A stretch of DNA of 64,000 nucleotides from assembly GCF_037975245.1 (NCBI RefSeq), contig NC_092569.1:33379668-33443667 (forward strand), given 5' to 3'. This stretch comes from Apostichopus japonicus (taxonomy: Eukaryota > Echinodermata > Holothuroidea > Aspidochirotida > Stichopodidae). A program made the position numbers and the translations under genes. A model generated the notes under the pieces. That model did not search any database. It had not been told where the DNA came from and was given only the letters and a program-made list of their open reading frames with translations. Shown piece by piece: positions 11,224-23,563 of the stretch. Each line of letters opens with the position of its first letter. Positions within the stretch are counted from its first letter, which is position 1.

Positions 11224-11715
11224 CTTTCAATTGTATGTTACATTGAATCTTTACACCTGTACCTTTCCATTGATGTAAAACTTGATCAAACCTAGCACTT
11301 TTGTACAAGGAATTTGCTCTTTTCGCAAACATTCCTAAGCGCTTAAAATTTTGATCAAACTATTCACTTCAGCACTAACACTACGCCAATACGACACTCT
11401 GTCATACTGTTACTATCAAAATACCATTGAATTGTGTAGTAGGAGGTTGAAAAAAACACTTCAGAAAACCAAAGTTTAAGTTTCTTTACGTTTCCCAGTC
11501 ATCAAACCGACGAAAAAGTAACAGGTTTTGGATTATTTTGTACTGGGTTTCTATAGGCAAACACATATAGGCAGTATAGTCTATGCAGAGGCCCTCTAAA
11601 GGTAGTCTCCCTAATTTGTTTTATATTTGCTTAAACTTATTAGCCACAACTGCCTTGCTATTCTAATGCGCATGCTCAATTGTTTATATTCAGCCGTGAT
11701 TTACCACATAGATGC

Positions 11716-12390
11716 TATGGCGGACCATCAGTCTCAAATCGTGGGGAATCGACATATTCCGATTTAAATCGACACATACCAGTTTAATTCTACATATCAT
11801 CGATTTATATCGATATATACCAGTTTAATTCGACACGATATCTCGTGTTTATTTTTAATTATTCGCCCGCCTTGTCAGGTTATTGCACGTGATGTATCTT
11901 TACATGTCAATCATCACTGAAATTAGGATTTGGAATATGTAAATTAGCTAAAGATATGTCGATTTAAATAGGTATATTTCAATTTGAGCTTCTAGAAACT
12001 GGTTTAAGTCCATCGAAATTGACTTCTACCGATTTAATTCTACATATTAAACTGGACGATGTCAAATTAAATTGACATATACCGATTTATTTTACATATC
12101 ATCGATTTAAACTGGAATATGTCGATTTAAATTGACATATACCGATTTATTTTACTTATCATCGATTTAAATTGGTATATGTCTATACAAATCGATGATA
12201 TGTCGAATTAAACTGGTATATGTCGATTTAAATCGATGATATGTCGAATTAAACTGGTATATGTCGATTTAAATTGGTAGAAGTCAATTTAAGTTGCTTG
12301 AAACTGGTATAAGTCTGAGGAAATTGGTATATGTCGATTTAAATCGGTATAAGTCGATTCCCCACTATTTGAGACTGATTGCCTACCATA
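11716..12390. mobile_element. Foldback / long inverted-repeat element
   Basis: The terminal inverted repeat CAGTCTCAAAT-GTGGGGAATCGAC (11729 on, and complementary up to 12377) pairs with one mismatch over 25 bp. Imperfect pairing extends outward to 11716 and 12390. The interior is made of variants of CGACATATACCRATTTAA and its complement, with direct repeats of about 44 bp near 12190-12270. No coding sequence and no certain target duplication. Confidence 0.72.
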
Positions 12391-14725
12391 AGGTGCAAGG
12401 AAAAAATATCATTTTACACTAGAGAAGTTGTACACTGCTATACAATAGGCCCCAGGCGTGACTTAGTTCTCTTTAGCAGAACCAACGACATGAAACGACG
12501 CACACTTACATGTGCATTGTAGGAATGTATATATTTTAACATTTTTTTACATTTGAAACTAGAATATGGAATATTGAATCTATCAGGTGCTTTTTTTTTA
12601 CGGTGATGTTCCCTTTACTTGTGTTTCTGCTCTCGTCGAGTTGTGATTTTCTGAAACCCTTACTTTGTGGCAGCGAGACTGAGACACACCCAAAGCTTTT
12701 TGTTTAATGGATTCGATTAAAATTGCATATTCTGACTGGAAACTAACTGCAAACACGATTAATTGCAACAACAAATGAAGATATACCAGAGATGTTGACA
12801 TATTTCACAAGGCAGGCCTTTCAATTGCGGCAACACCTTCATATCGTACGGCACAGTATGTATACTGGCCTATAATAGAAACTAATCTTACGAAATATGA
12901 CCAGTTAAGTTAAGCATCTGAACTTGTTTTTGTGTTAAAGAATATTCTGTTGGCTTAAGTCGATTGCTGAATATAAATCTTACCGTGCAAACCACATCCT
13001 CATAGCTTTTTGTATTGTGAATATTCAATGTTTAAAATTTAGTGATATTTCCAAACATCCAAATGAATCATGTTTCAAGGACAAATAAACAAGAAGGTTT
13101 ATAGTAGTCTTAGTAAAGCTTCCAAAGAGCATTTTCCAAGATGATATCACAGACCCCCTACCGTGATCCAACTTCCTGTAGTAGTTGAAGGTTTAGCCAG
13201 TCAAAAACGTTCATGGTATGATATTGAAATGGGGTTTTTAACTATCAGTGTGGAATAATTTATATGTTTACAATTGTCTGTCACCAGAATACCCTATTAA
13301 ACATGTTTTCATTCAGTGAAACTGCACAAGCAGAACTTTGAATGAATCAATCATCCAGCTCCGTCTTCAAACAATTTCACCTGGGTGTTCCCTAGCTTAC
13401 TATGATCCTTTAAGATTGAAAGAAATATCTTTGGATATCAAGGTGACCAATAATGAATACCAGAAATATTCTGTAGCTAACCAACTTACTAATGTGAGCT
13501 GCTTCGACTCAGATGGTAATGGTTAGAGATCCAGAAGTTATTTCTGTCTTAATTATTTTATGTCCTCCTTCTCACTCAGTTGGCGTGATTCCTCCTGCCC
13601 TTGCCTCTCACGCTACAGGACATCTTCTTTCGTTGCTGACGACAGCTGTTTAATGATAAAATGGAATATTTATATGATTACTATCTGAAAGATGATTACA
13701 TTTTACATGTATTTTACATGATGTGGATTTTGTAACCCATTAGACTAACAAACCGCAAACAGTTGATTTACCTGCCAGTCAATGGGCTATTCCAGTAGAC
13801 TAATGAAGCATCTTCCTTTTGGAATTAAGCTTACACTCACCCTCATTTATAACGTATAATGATGGTAGCTTCAAACTTAACAGTATCTGCCACCCCCCTC
13901 AACCCACCCCAATCTAACCCTACCCATGTGCCTCATAAAACCACCCTAACTTACAATTATTTGCCATTTGACACTGTCTCTAACACTTTACACCAGTAAT
14001 GTTTTGTACTGTTCTTTCCACTGTATTATTATGAAAAATTAACATCTTCAGTCTGCTGACTGGAATGTCGACTTTCTCCAGATAAACTTCCAGCCAAATA
14101 ACGTAAATTGTATGACAAAAAATATATCCAAAGGGTTTCTTACATTTAATCGCCATTTCATTGTAGTATATAGTGGTGCATTCTGGAATTACAAACAATC
14201 AACTCAGCGTTTCAGAATACAGTCATTTGTAACAGATATGCTACTGGTCTATGAGTTCACACAAACTTTAAAATCCCAAACGTCTGGAATAAAAAGTTGC
14301 CACGTTTGTTCAGAGCATTGGTATTACTGTCTGCTGGCTTCTGCCAGGAGAACTATGCTGTTAAAAGCTTTAATACCTAACACATAAAATTTAATTTCAT
14401 ATTCATTCAGCAATTTCCATGACCACAGTCTGTCATGTCATTAAGATTTGGAAGACATAATTTAACACATGATTTTTACAAACACTTGGACAGCTTGGAC
14501 CCTATAAGTATGGTCACCAACGATGGATATGAGTATTGAAATAATACTACTTTGGAGAGGGGGAATGCAGAAGGTGGGGGATTGAAATTACTTTATGTTG
14601 AACACACATTTATGGACTGACATTTGAATGGTTAAGCCAAATAGCTACATTGTAATGAAACTATGCCTTGGAACAAACTTGATGTAAGGCAAATTGCTCT
14701 TACACAACAATGCAGGACACGAAAG

Positions 14726-14899
14726 TCACCCATGCAAAGAATATAGCAGCCCCAGCACTGACAAGTCAAAGGCAGACAGGATGCCTTTCACTTCGATAGC
14801 TGTCTCAGGACGTATCTTATTTGGGTCAGTTTCCATGACTCGTCTTTTCAAGACTTCCTTTCCAGTCTTACCTATCAGTGCTTGCATTTTCTCCCAATC
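14726..14899 (-). CDS. Possible minus-strand exon, product not recognised
   Basis: On the minus strand an acceptor-like TATTTTACAG is followed at 14899 by an open frame starting DWEKMQALIGKTGKEVLKRR, with KIRPETAIEVKGILSAFD later, to a stop at 14726. The charged, non-repetitive composition is more protein-like than its surroundings. It may be the last exon of a gene fragment carried into the A flank, or chance. No family was recognised. Confidence 0.3.
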   Translation of the reverse strand, partial: DWEKMQALIGKTGKEVLKRRVMETDPNKIRPETAIEVKGILSAFDLSVLGLLYSLHG

Positions 14900-16000
14900 C
14901 TGTAAAATACCAGAGTAAAATGGTTTTATGTCTACAAATGAGGCTAATGTAATAACGATCAATTCTTGTTCATTTAGTCTTGCGTTTACCAATATGGAGA
15001 GTCGTCATCCAATCAAATACAATCAACAATACAACAAGTAGCTTTGCAAAAGGTTGCCCTCATGATAAGTAGCTATCTTTGCCACAGTCTTTCAGACACT
15101 AACTGTTGTAAAGAAGTCATGATCGTACCCTTCCTGATACCCGTACCAGATTGCCTGGTTTTTAATGGACTATCATCGTATTTCACCACTATGTATGTTG
15201 CTGTAAAAAAGGTTTGACATTCAATTCAATTAAATATGATAGATGAATAAAAAAGAAAAATTGCACAACGTTTGCAAAAAAGTCAAATAAGTAATACTAA
15301 AGGATCAAACAAGTTTAGGAACTGTGAAATGGACACCAATGTTTTTGAACATTTTAATTTTGGTTTCCTTCTCATTTCTGTTGCTTCCTGATTCGAGGTC
15401 AATCATATTTACAAAGCATTCCTATCAACATAAAGCATTATTTCAAAGTATCATGGAAATAAAAATATGTCCTTTTTAACCGTTTCAGAATGTTTTCAAC
15501 TTTATTCAGGTCACAATCCGTGTTGGCTAATTTTAAACAAAGCATGGAAAACAGTTATTAATAAAAGAAAAAGGTAGAAAATGATCTAACTTGACTTTCT
15601 TTCCTGTCCCAAACATTTTATTAGTATTTCCTCTACTACTGTCTTGCAAAGTATATGAGTATGGTATTAAGATAACTTCTATCATCACGAAAATTGTAAT
15701 TATTCTTACAGTCTTCAGGGTGAAATATGTCACCATGTGACAACCTACAATAGCTATAGAGCACTCCGGTTAGACTTCAGCAACCCTTGGTTCTATTTTA
15801 TTTCTTTGAAAATATTTTCTGAGGATATCCTCTTATTTAAGGATATTTTTCTCAATTAAGACGGGTTCCCATCTTCTGCTTCTTCTAATTTTTTGACATA
15901 TTGTTGGCAACCAAAATAAAAAATATGATATTCAAAAACTTATAAAAGCTAATTAATGTCTCTTCTTTGATCACATTTGGTTTAATTAAATGGGAACAAA

Positions 16001-16077
16001 TTACAAATCTTCTGCTTTCTCGGCTTGTTTTATAGCCTCTTGAAATTTCCCTACTTCCTCTTCTTTCGTCAGCTCTG
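16001..16077 (-). CDS. Possible minus-strand exon, charged helix
   Basis: Following an acceptor-like GAGGGCAG, the minus strand reads ELTKEEEVGKFQEAIKQAEK and then AEDL before a stop. The high Glu/Lys/Gln content is typical of a coiled coil. It lies on the same strand as the candidate at 14726-14899, so both may come from one decayed gene. Weak evidence: short and with no clear donor. Confidence 0.2.
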
Positions 16078-17894
16078 CTGCCCTCTATTAGCCAAAGCTT
16101 AATATAAAATGTTTAATAATGACGTAATTCAAATAAAATGAAGAGATAAACTTTTAAGTTTAGCAAACTTTGTTAAATTTGTAAAATTCACAATGATTGT
16201 ATCAAGTCTTGCATTTCTCATTTTCTTCTGACAGGTTCTTTACAAAACAACTAGATAATTCTTGAGATTTATTGTAAAACTTATTTACTGAAGTTATTTT
16301 GTTCGAAATTTCTGTCAACTCTGCAATTTCTCAACGGTTGAATTTTTGTCGCATGAAATGATTGGTTTAATATGATGTCAAATTTTACCCAAAAATTGGG
16401 AAATATGTTTCTTTTACGTGTCGAAATTCGGCTATACGCTATTCAAAGGGGAGGTCTAAAAGAATTCATATTTCAGAGTAAAGTGTAAATTACAGACAAA
16501 CAGCACTATTATAGTTTCAGTTCCGCGCCGGAAAAAGGACAGCTCACATGGGAAATCCTGTTTTCTTTTCTTCCAACTATAGTCACTCCAGAAATAAGGA
16601 GGAATACTTTCCAAATTTGGTTCATGCTTCTTTTTTAACATTCCTACTGAATGCGCTCAAAACTTAATGTAAGGCATGACAAAAAATCGACTTTTATCGA
16701 AACGTTCCAATTCTTACTACCACCGTATCCCAAAAGTTCAACCAGTTTACGTATTTGTTTCTGTAAGATGTACAAAGACAGGACTAGACGATCTAGTACT
16801 GCCATGGATTGCACCTTCATAGTTTAAAAGAGTAAGAATAGTATTTAGAATAGTATTTATTTATTTTTTATTTTATATGCATATACCAGGCATTGACGAA
16901 AAAAATTCAATTCATTTATGATGGAACTATTTTAGACCTACTCACGGAATGTGTGTGAATTGCATAATTACGATGGAGTTTGAGTTGACGCTTGTATTGA
17001 TATGATTTTGCATAACAAATACAGCCTGTACTATATGATAGGCAATTCAAATTTAAGGGACACAAAATTGTTCTGACGTCCGTATTAGGACGGGCTTAAG
17101 GGGTGGGGCCTACGGTAAGCATAGTGTCAGAGATCTTAGAAGCAACATGATACTATCATTACCATTATTTGAACTACATTAAGGTGCTTTATAAAATACT
17201 TACTATTGCAAGAAACCTTGGGGACAGGGCAAGTACTTCTCCCGTGGTCCCAATGGCTACGGCCTTGTTTATATTAACGATATCAAACATTTACAAATAC
17301 ATATTAATACTGGTAGGTAGGTAAACACATTTATCTCCTTTCTCACGGATCTTATATTAAAGATGACAATTCACTGCCGTACGACACGGAAATTATACTA
17401 GAAGTATCGAATACTGACTCAAAGTTAACTTGATGAGGTAAATATCTTTCTATGCTAAGGAGACTATATCTAAAGAGGGAAACCTGAGTAGCAGATCACA
17501 CCGTGCTGTAAAATTAGCTAGCCTATCCAATATCATACATCATAGCTATTTATTCTTTTGTTAAATTTCTTTGCCATCCCAGTTTTCACACCGCAATTCC
17601 TGTGTGAATGGGGGAGAGTGTACATTCCATCTACCCCTGGCTACGCCACTGTCACCGAAATAATACTTTGGTGTAGGCATGCTGGTACTCATTTAATTGT
17701 TCATGCTAGAACATCACGGGCAGTTGTCATCCGTTGGCTAATACTGTTAGGATCCAACCCTCAGGACGCTCCTGAGAACTGCGGGCCAGGATAAATTAAC
17801 TGCTTGAACCACCTATAGCTACGCCTTTCAATATATAAAAGGTTTATGTCGAAGCAAAGTATGATATGAATGTACCTTATGTACCTATCGTATA

Positions 17895-18104
17895 TAGAAG
17901 ATATGGATGTAAATCCTATAGTTCATTTAAAAGTCCTCGTCCAATAAAACAGCTGACATTGTTATTCAATGAGATGTTAGAATACTCGATCCCGCAAACA
18001 AGATGTGACGTAGGCACAATAAAACAAGGAAGTATTTTTCATACAGTATACCGCTTTACAACTACTCAAAACGGTCTTAATTAGATATTTGTACACAATT
18101 ATAT
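17895..18104. repeat. Dispersed repeat flanking the GATA array
   Basis: Matches 22520-22745, for example AAAACAGCTGACAT, GTGACGTAGGCA and ATAAAACAAGGAAGTATT in the same order. This copy ends at the GATA array; the other copy has only ATCGATAGTGTAGAATAGATC at that place. Confidence 0.65.
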
Positions 18105-19361
<1,257 letters not shown>

Positions 19362-19379
19362 CCTAAGGAGTTTTCAGCA

Positions 19380-19900
19380 AAAATAATTACTTCATAGGCT
19401 ACTCTGTAAAATTAAAAAAAATAACATGGCCAAAAGGGGGCATTTCTGGAAGACCGCGAAAACGTTTATAACATTCCGACAAATTTAAAAGGTTGAATAA
19501 GTGATTACGTTAATATTTGTTTGAATGTTGTTTAACTATTTATAGAAATACGTTGAATAAACTAATATCAATTATAAGCACGGAGTGATGGCTATGACAT
19601 GTGTACCTTCCGGAAGCAAATAGATGGGGCTCTTCAAATTAAACACGAAATGTACTCGTATAGCCAAACTGTTACATGGATTGTGTAGACACACTTCTCT
19701 TTTAATTGCATCTCGTGTTTTTCTTTCGTTTTGTAAGTATAATTGTTGAATTGAAATTTTAGTCAATATCAAATACGTTCCTATTCAATCTTATATTCTG
19801 TTTATGGGGTTAATTTCGTCCATAATTAAGTGTAACTGTGTATTGGGGTGGGGTGGGTTTAAATCGGATTTTTATATAACAGCCTTGTGTCATATAGCTC
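19380..19900. repeat. A-flank segment homologous to 43940-45560
   Basis: Resumes the alignment with the gene B flank after the A-only segment: TACTCTGTAAAATTAAAA, ATGTGTACC-TCCGGAAG and GGGTGGGGTG-GGTTTAAAT occur in order in both. The B copy is interrupted at ATCT by a solo LTR, so this segment shows the pre-insertion state. Confidence 0.7.
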
Positions 19901-20429
19901 CTTTAGCATGCAATAACACAGATAATCACTAAGGTCAATAACAAAACGCCTTAGTTTCATTGTATTAAAGAATCTGATGACACTTTATCGATACGTCGAT
20001 ATATATTTCCTTGTGATGTCATCAGATCAAACAGTACAAAGGCAACCATGATACTTCATTTCATTTTGTTTTCCAGCAAAAGTGGTATTGAAATTTATCC
20101 GAGAATTCTACCTCGTTTACATAAAGTTAAAGGAAAATTATTTGGTTCCGAACATTCAGTCCCGTAATACGCGGGACTCGCCATCATCAATTTAACACTT
20201 AAGTAAGGAGTATCCGGAGATATAGTACACATTAACATTGAATATCTTGAAAGCCGGAACAGCTATTGAAATATTAATATCACTCAAATTCTTCTTTTTG
20301 CGTTGACTATTACGATACACACCATATGGAACGATTGATAAAGAAGAACTCAATAGGCGCTACTGTATCTTGCTAAGTGGAATCTTTAAGTGTTTTATGT
20401 CATCAATCAATAGCAAAATTTTTATGCCC

Positions 20430-21030
20430 ACACATACCAGCTATCAACTAACAACTGCATTCCAAGTTTGGTTACAGACTGATTTAAGGTTGTGGAGTTA
20501 TTGCAGATTAAAAATTTGGCACCTCCCAAAAAATTGGGTCCCGATAATATTTTGCGCCTAAAAGGTCACAAATATATTTGACTCAAAGTGGCTCAAAATA
20601 TAGTTTCCCCAAAAAAATTGGACCCTCCAAATGTGGGCCCAAGTGGTGCTACAAGTATTTGGCCCAAACAATGTACCTCAACATGCTTTTGACGTGGAAA
20701 TAAAATTTGGGCCATCGGGCCCCAAAACGGGCGCGGATTTGCTTGGGCCAAGATGGCCTAAATGTACGAACTATTAACCAACAACTGTATTCTAGGTTTG
20801 GCTACAATTCGACTTACGGTTGCGGAGTTATTGCAATGTAAAGAAAAAGTGGGCCTAAATGGTCCCAAAAATATTGGGGCCCACAAACTCGGGCCAAAAG
20901 AATGTGTCCCAAAATGCATTTTATGTGGAAATGTAAATCTGGGCCTACATGGGCTAGTTATTAACCAACAACAATATCCCAAGTTTATCTACAGTCAGAA
21001 TCACGGTTTCGGAGTTATAGTAATGTAAAG
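20430..21030. repeat. Diverged three-copy repeat with GGGCCCAAA-rich linkers
   Basis: A unit of about 75 bp (CTATTAACCAACAACTGTATT ... GGAGTTATTGCAATGTAAAG) occurs near 20440, 20769 and 20955. Between the copies are linkers rich in TGGGCC, GGGCCC and CCCAAAA. The open frame across 20762-21028 follows the repeat and is not regarded as a gene. Confidence 0.65.
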
Positions 21031-23364
21031 ATTTTTACGTTTGATCCAATTACCTCAATAATATTCATAAGGTCAGTGCCAAGAAAGATGGAGCACAACG
21101 TCTTGGAGATACGCGGACCCACGCAAGTGTCACAGAAGCGCGCGCACACACCAGCACACCCGCAAAAACATGGCTGAGTATCCTTTGCTACCAGCAAGTA
21201 ACCAACCAGAGCAGCAACGCTGAGAAATTTGTTTTGAATGACAACATTTTTGAGCGGTTTATCCATTTGTTTGTGCAAAAAAGTAAGACAAAGCAGCACA
21301 TCGGGTTTAATTTCCTTCCTCCATCTCCTGTTTTCCTTGGAAACACTGTCACGAACATATTGTATGCAATATGTCGTTATACTAATTACTAGGGATAAAC
21401 TTTGCCCCATTGCAAAAACAAAGAACCAACAGTATATGTACTTCGTAGTTTTAATTCATCCAATATTAGAACGCAAACCCCAAAAAAGTATTCCTCTGCT
21501 AAGTATGCTAAAATGTTGTGGATATCACGTTTAAATTGCGCTGTCCTAAAATTGCAACTAAATAATAATAGAACGACCTTCAACTTGTTTACAATCGACG
21601 TACCGCAGAGAAAATCGGCTCCAACAATATAGGTCATTCTCACATATTCCAAATACAACCGTGAAAAAGTTCAAATTGCAAATCTGCCAAGTAGTCCTTG
21701 TACAGAGTATGCCATAGAACTAGATAGAAAGCCTGCATAGAAACTAAATATTTGACATGATGAAGTCTCCCACGGGTGAAATTATTTCCTCAATTTACGG
21801 TAAAATTAAGTTGGAAGACATTTTGCTACTCACATTAAACGCAAGCTGGCCATGAATAGTAAATAGTTGTGAAACAAATTTCATGTTCACTGCATATGAT
21901 ATGTGGCCAACATTACATACAGAGGGCCCGGTTTTGGGCCCATAGATGACGAAACAAACATTTCCTCCAAACAACGTTGGTTCACCATTATTCAAACATT
22001 ATTTCCACAATATTTCAGCAGATTCGGACGACATTTCTAGGAGAATCAGAAAAGGATCCCTTTTGAACTCAAATGACCAAACAAATATGATTGCATATAA
22101 AGAGGATGAAGTCTCTCGAACCTCTGACAAACGATCAGTCAAATCGAATGGAAAATGACGAAATGGCAGTCATTCAAACAAGGTGGAAAAAAGTGATAGA
22201 ATTTTGGCAGCATGCGCATCGCTATAGCTCATCTGTAATAATTCATCTGAATTAGAATGTTTTTTTTAGAACGTTTACGTTTGGTTTGCTGCCGTGGGAA
22301 CGAATAAGGTCTCACGTCTAGCCTTCTCTCCGACCACTCGTCTCTCCTCTGCATTCTTGACTTGTCTTAAAGACCTCTGAGCCTTTCTTGCCACAAATTA
22401 AAATAATATTTTAATTAAAAGAGAGGTTTGTAATCTGATATCAGTGTACCTTTTTAAATGTCAAAACAAGCTCCTTAGATTCAATATCTTATATAAATGA
22501 CAAAGATTTTTTTATTGTTTACAGTCAGTATGGATGTAATTTTTACAAATAATAAAAATTCAGTGAAAGCCCAACAAAACAGCTGACATGTTTATTCAAT
22601 CAGATGTGAGGATACTCGATTCCGCAAACAGGGTGTGACGTAGGCATCATAAAACAAGGAAGTATTGTTCAGATAGCATACCACTGACAAACTTCGAATA
22701 TTCCAAACTGTGTTAATTAGATATTTGTACATACATATCGATAGTGTAGAATAGATCATACCGTACATTTCACGGTATATAATATGTATTGTACTAGTTC
22801 ATGCATGTTATTAAGTGTTGATTAGTAGTATCACTTCCTGTCCTTTCGATACTACTTTAATTTTGCCTTCCAACCAAAAGCAAAGTAACTTAGCTAACAT
22901 AATCACTCATAAAGGGTTCTTAAACATATGGATGATATCAACCAGAACAAGTAAATCAGCATTCCTACTCTTTTTATCGGTTTGGTAGAATTGAAATCAC
23001 AATTACAAAACCTTTGATCATAAACCACACTGAACGTAATAACATTAAAACGTAGCACGACACTCGTTTTAAAAACCAAATACATTAAGAGTTATTAAAT
23101 TGCAATATCACTGCTGTCCTTGGAACTAGAGACACGATATTCAATTAGTATACAATAGGTTTTGTGCTATATTTATCGGAACAAGGACAATTCAACATTA
23201 TGCAACTGAAGCTTACTGTATATATAGAGTGAAAGTTCAAGATAGCTACAAATATACAAGATAGCTTCAAATAGCTACAAATTATATTAAGTTAGATTGC
23301 GCATGACCACTAGCCTAATTAACACAGAGGCCAATGTACATATTTCAAATAAAATAATGGCATT
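21031..23364. other. Intergenic region before gene B
   Basis: Several overlapping open frames on both strands between 21015 and 22160 have no recognisable domain and no clear splice pattern. From 22520 to 22745 lies the second copy of the GATA-flanking repeat. A short tandem repeat of ATAGCTACAAAT is seen near 23249-23282. Confidence 0.45.
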
Positions 23365-23379
23365 AATGGACATCCATAC
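23365..23379 (+). promoter_or_regulatory. Conserved upstream motif of gene B
   Basis: AATGGACATCCATAC lies 133 bp before the start codon. Gene C has AATGGACATCCGTAC 136 bp before its start codon (52189-52203). Conserved sequence and spacing suggest a core-promoter or 5' UTR element; no clear TATA box was found at a fitting distance. Confidence 0.4.
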
Positions 23380-23497
23380 CACTACTAAGGTCATTTCAGT
23401 AAGGAGTTGATCACCCCTAAAGAGACACTCTGTGCTATTTGCCATCTTGCACTTCATCGAATATGCTTTCGGTTGTCATCTATACAAACCCGAAATC

Positions 23498-23563
23498 ATG
23501 GAGAAGCTTTTCAAATTTTGTTTGACTGTTTTGACGATTTGCAACTCGTTTGGAACAGAAAGG
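23498..23563 (+). CDS. Gene B exon 1: signal peptide
   Basis: ATG opens a 22-codon frame, MEKLFKFCLTVLTICNSFG then TER, with a basic N-terminus and a hydrophobic core, ending at AGG|GTAAGT in phase 0. This is the pattern of a secretory signal exon. It is too short to be found as a normal open frame. Intron 1 is about 6.9 kb. Confidence 0.75.

Larger units (their letters stand above)
12400..17850. other. Long stretch without a clear gene
   Basis: No FReD-like exon, RNA gene or full transposon was recognised. Two small minus-strand stretches with coding-like composition are listed separately. Near 17640 the sequence CCCTGGCTACGCCACTG resembles the right terminus of a hAT-type element, without a visible partner end. 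Confidence 0.5.

Noticed and set aside
13338-13526. Plus-strand open frame with an acceptor-like TCATCCAG and donor-like GTGAGC
   Set aside because: Single short frame without a recognisable motif or partner exon; chance splice-like sites are common in AT-rich sequence.
21015-21410. 131-codon minus-strand open frame and its overlapping plus-strand neighbours
   Set aside because: No motif, no splice sites and overlapping frames on both strands; it begins in the GGGCCC-linker repeat.
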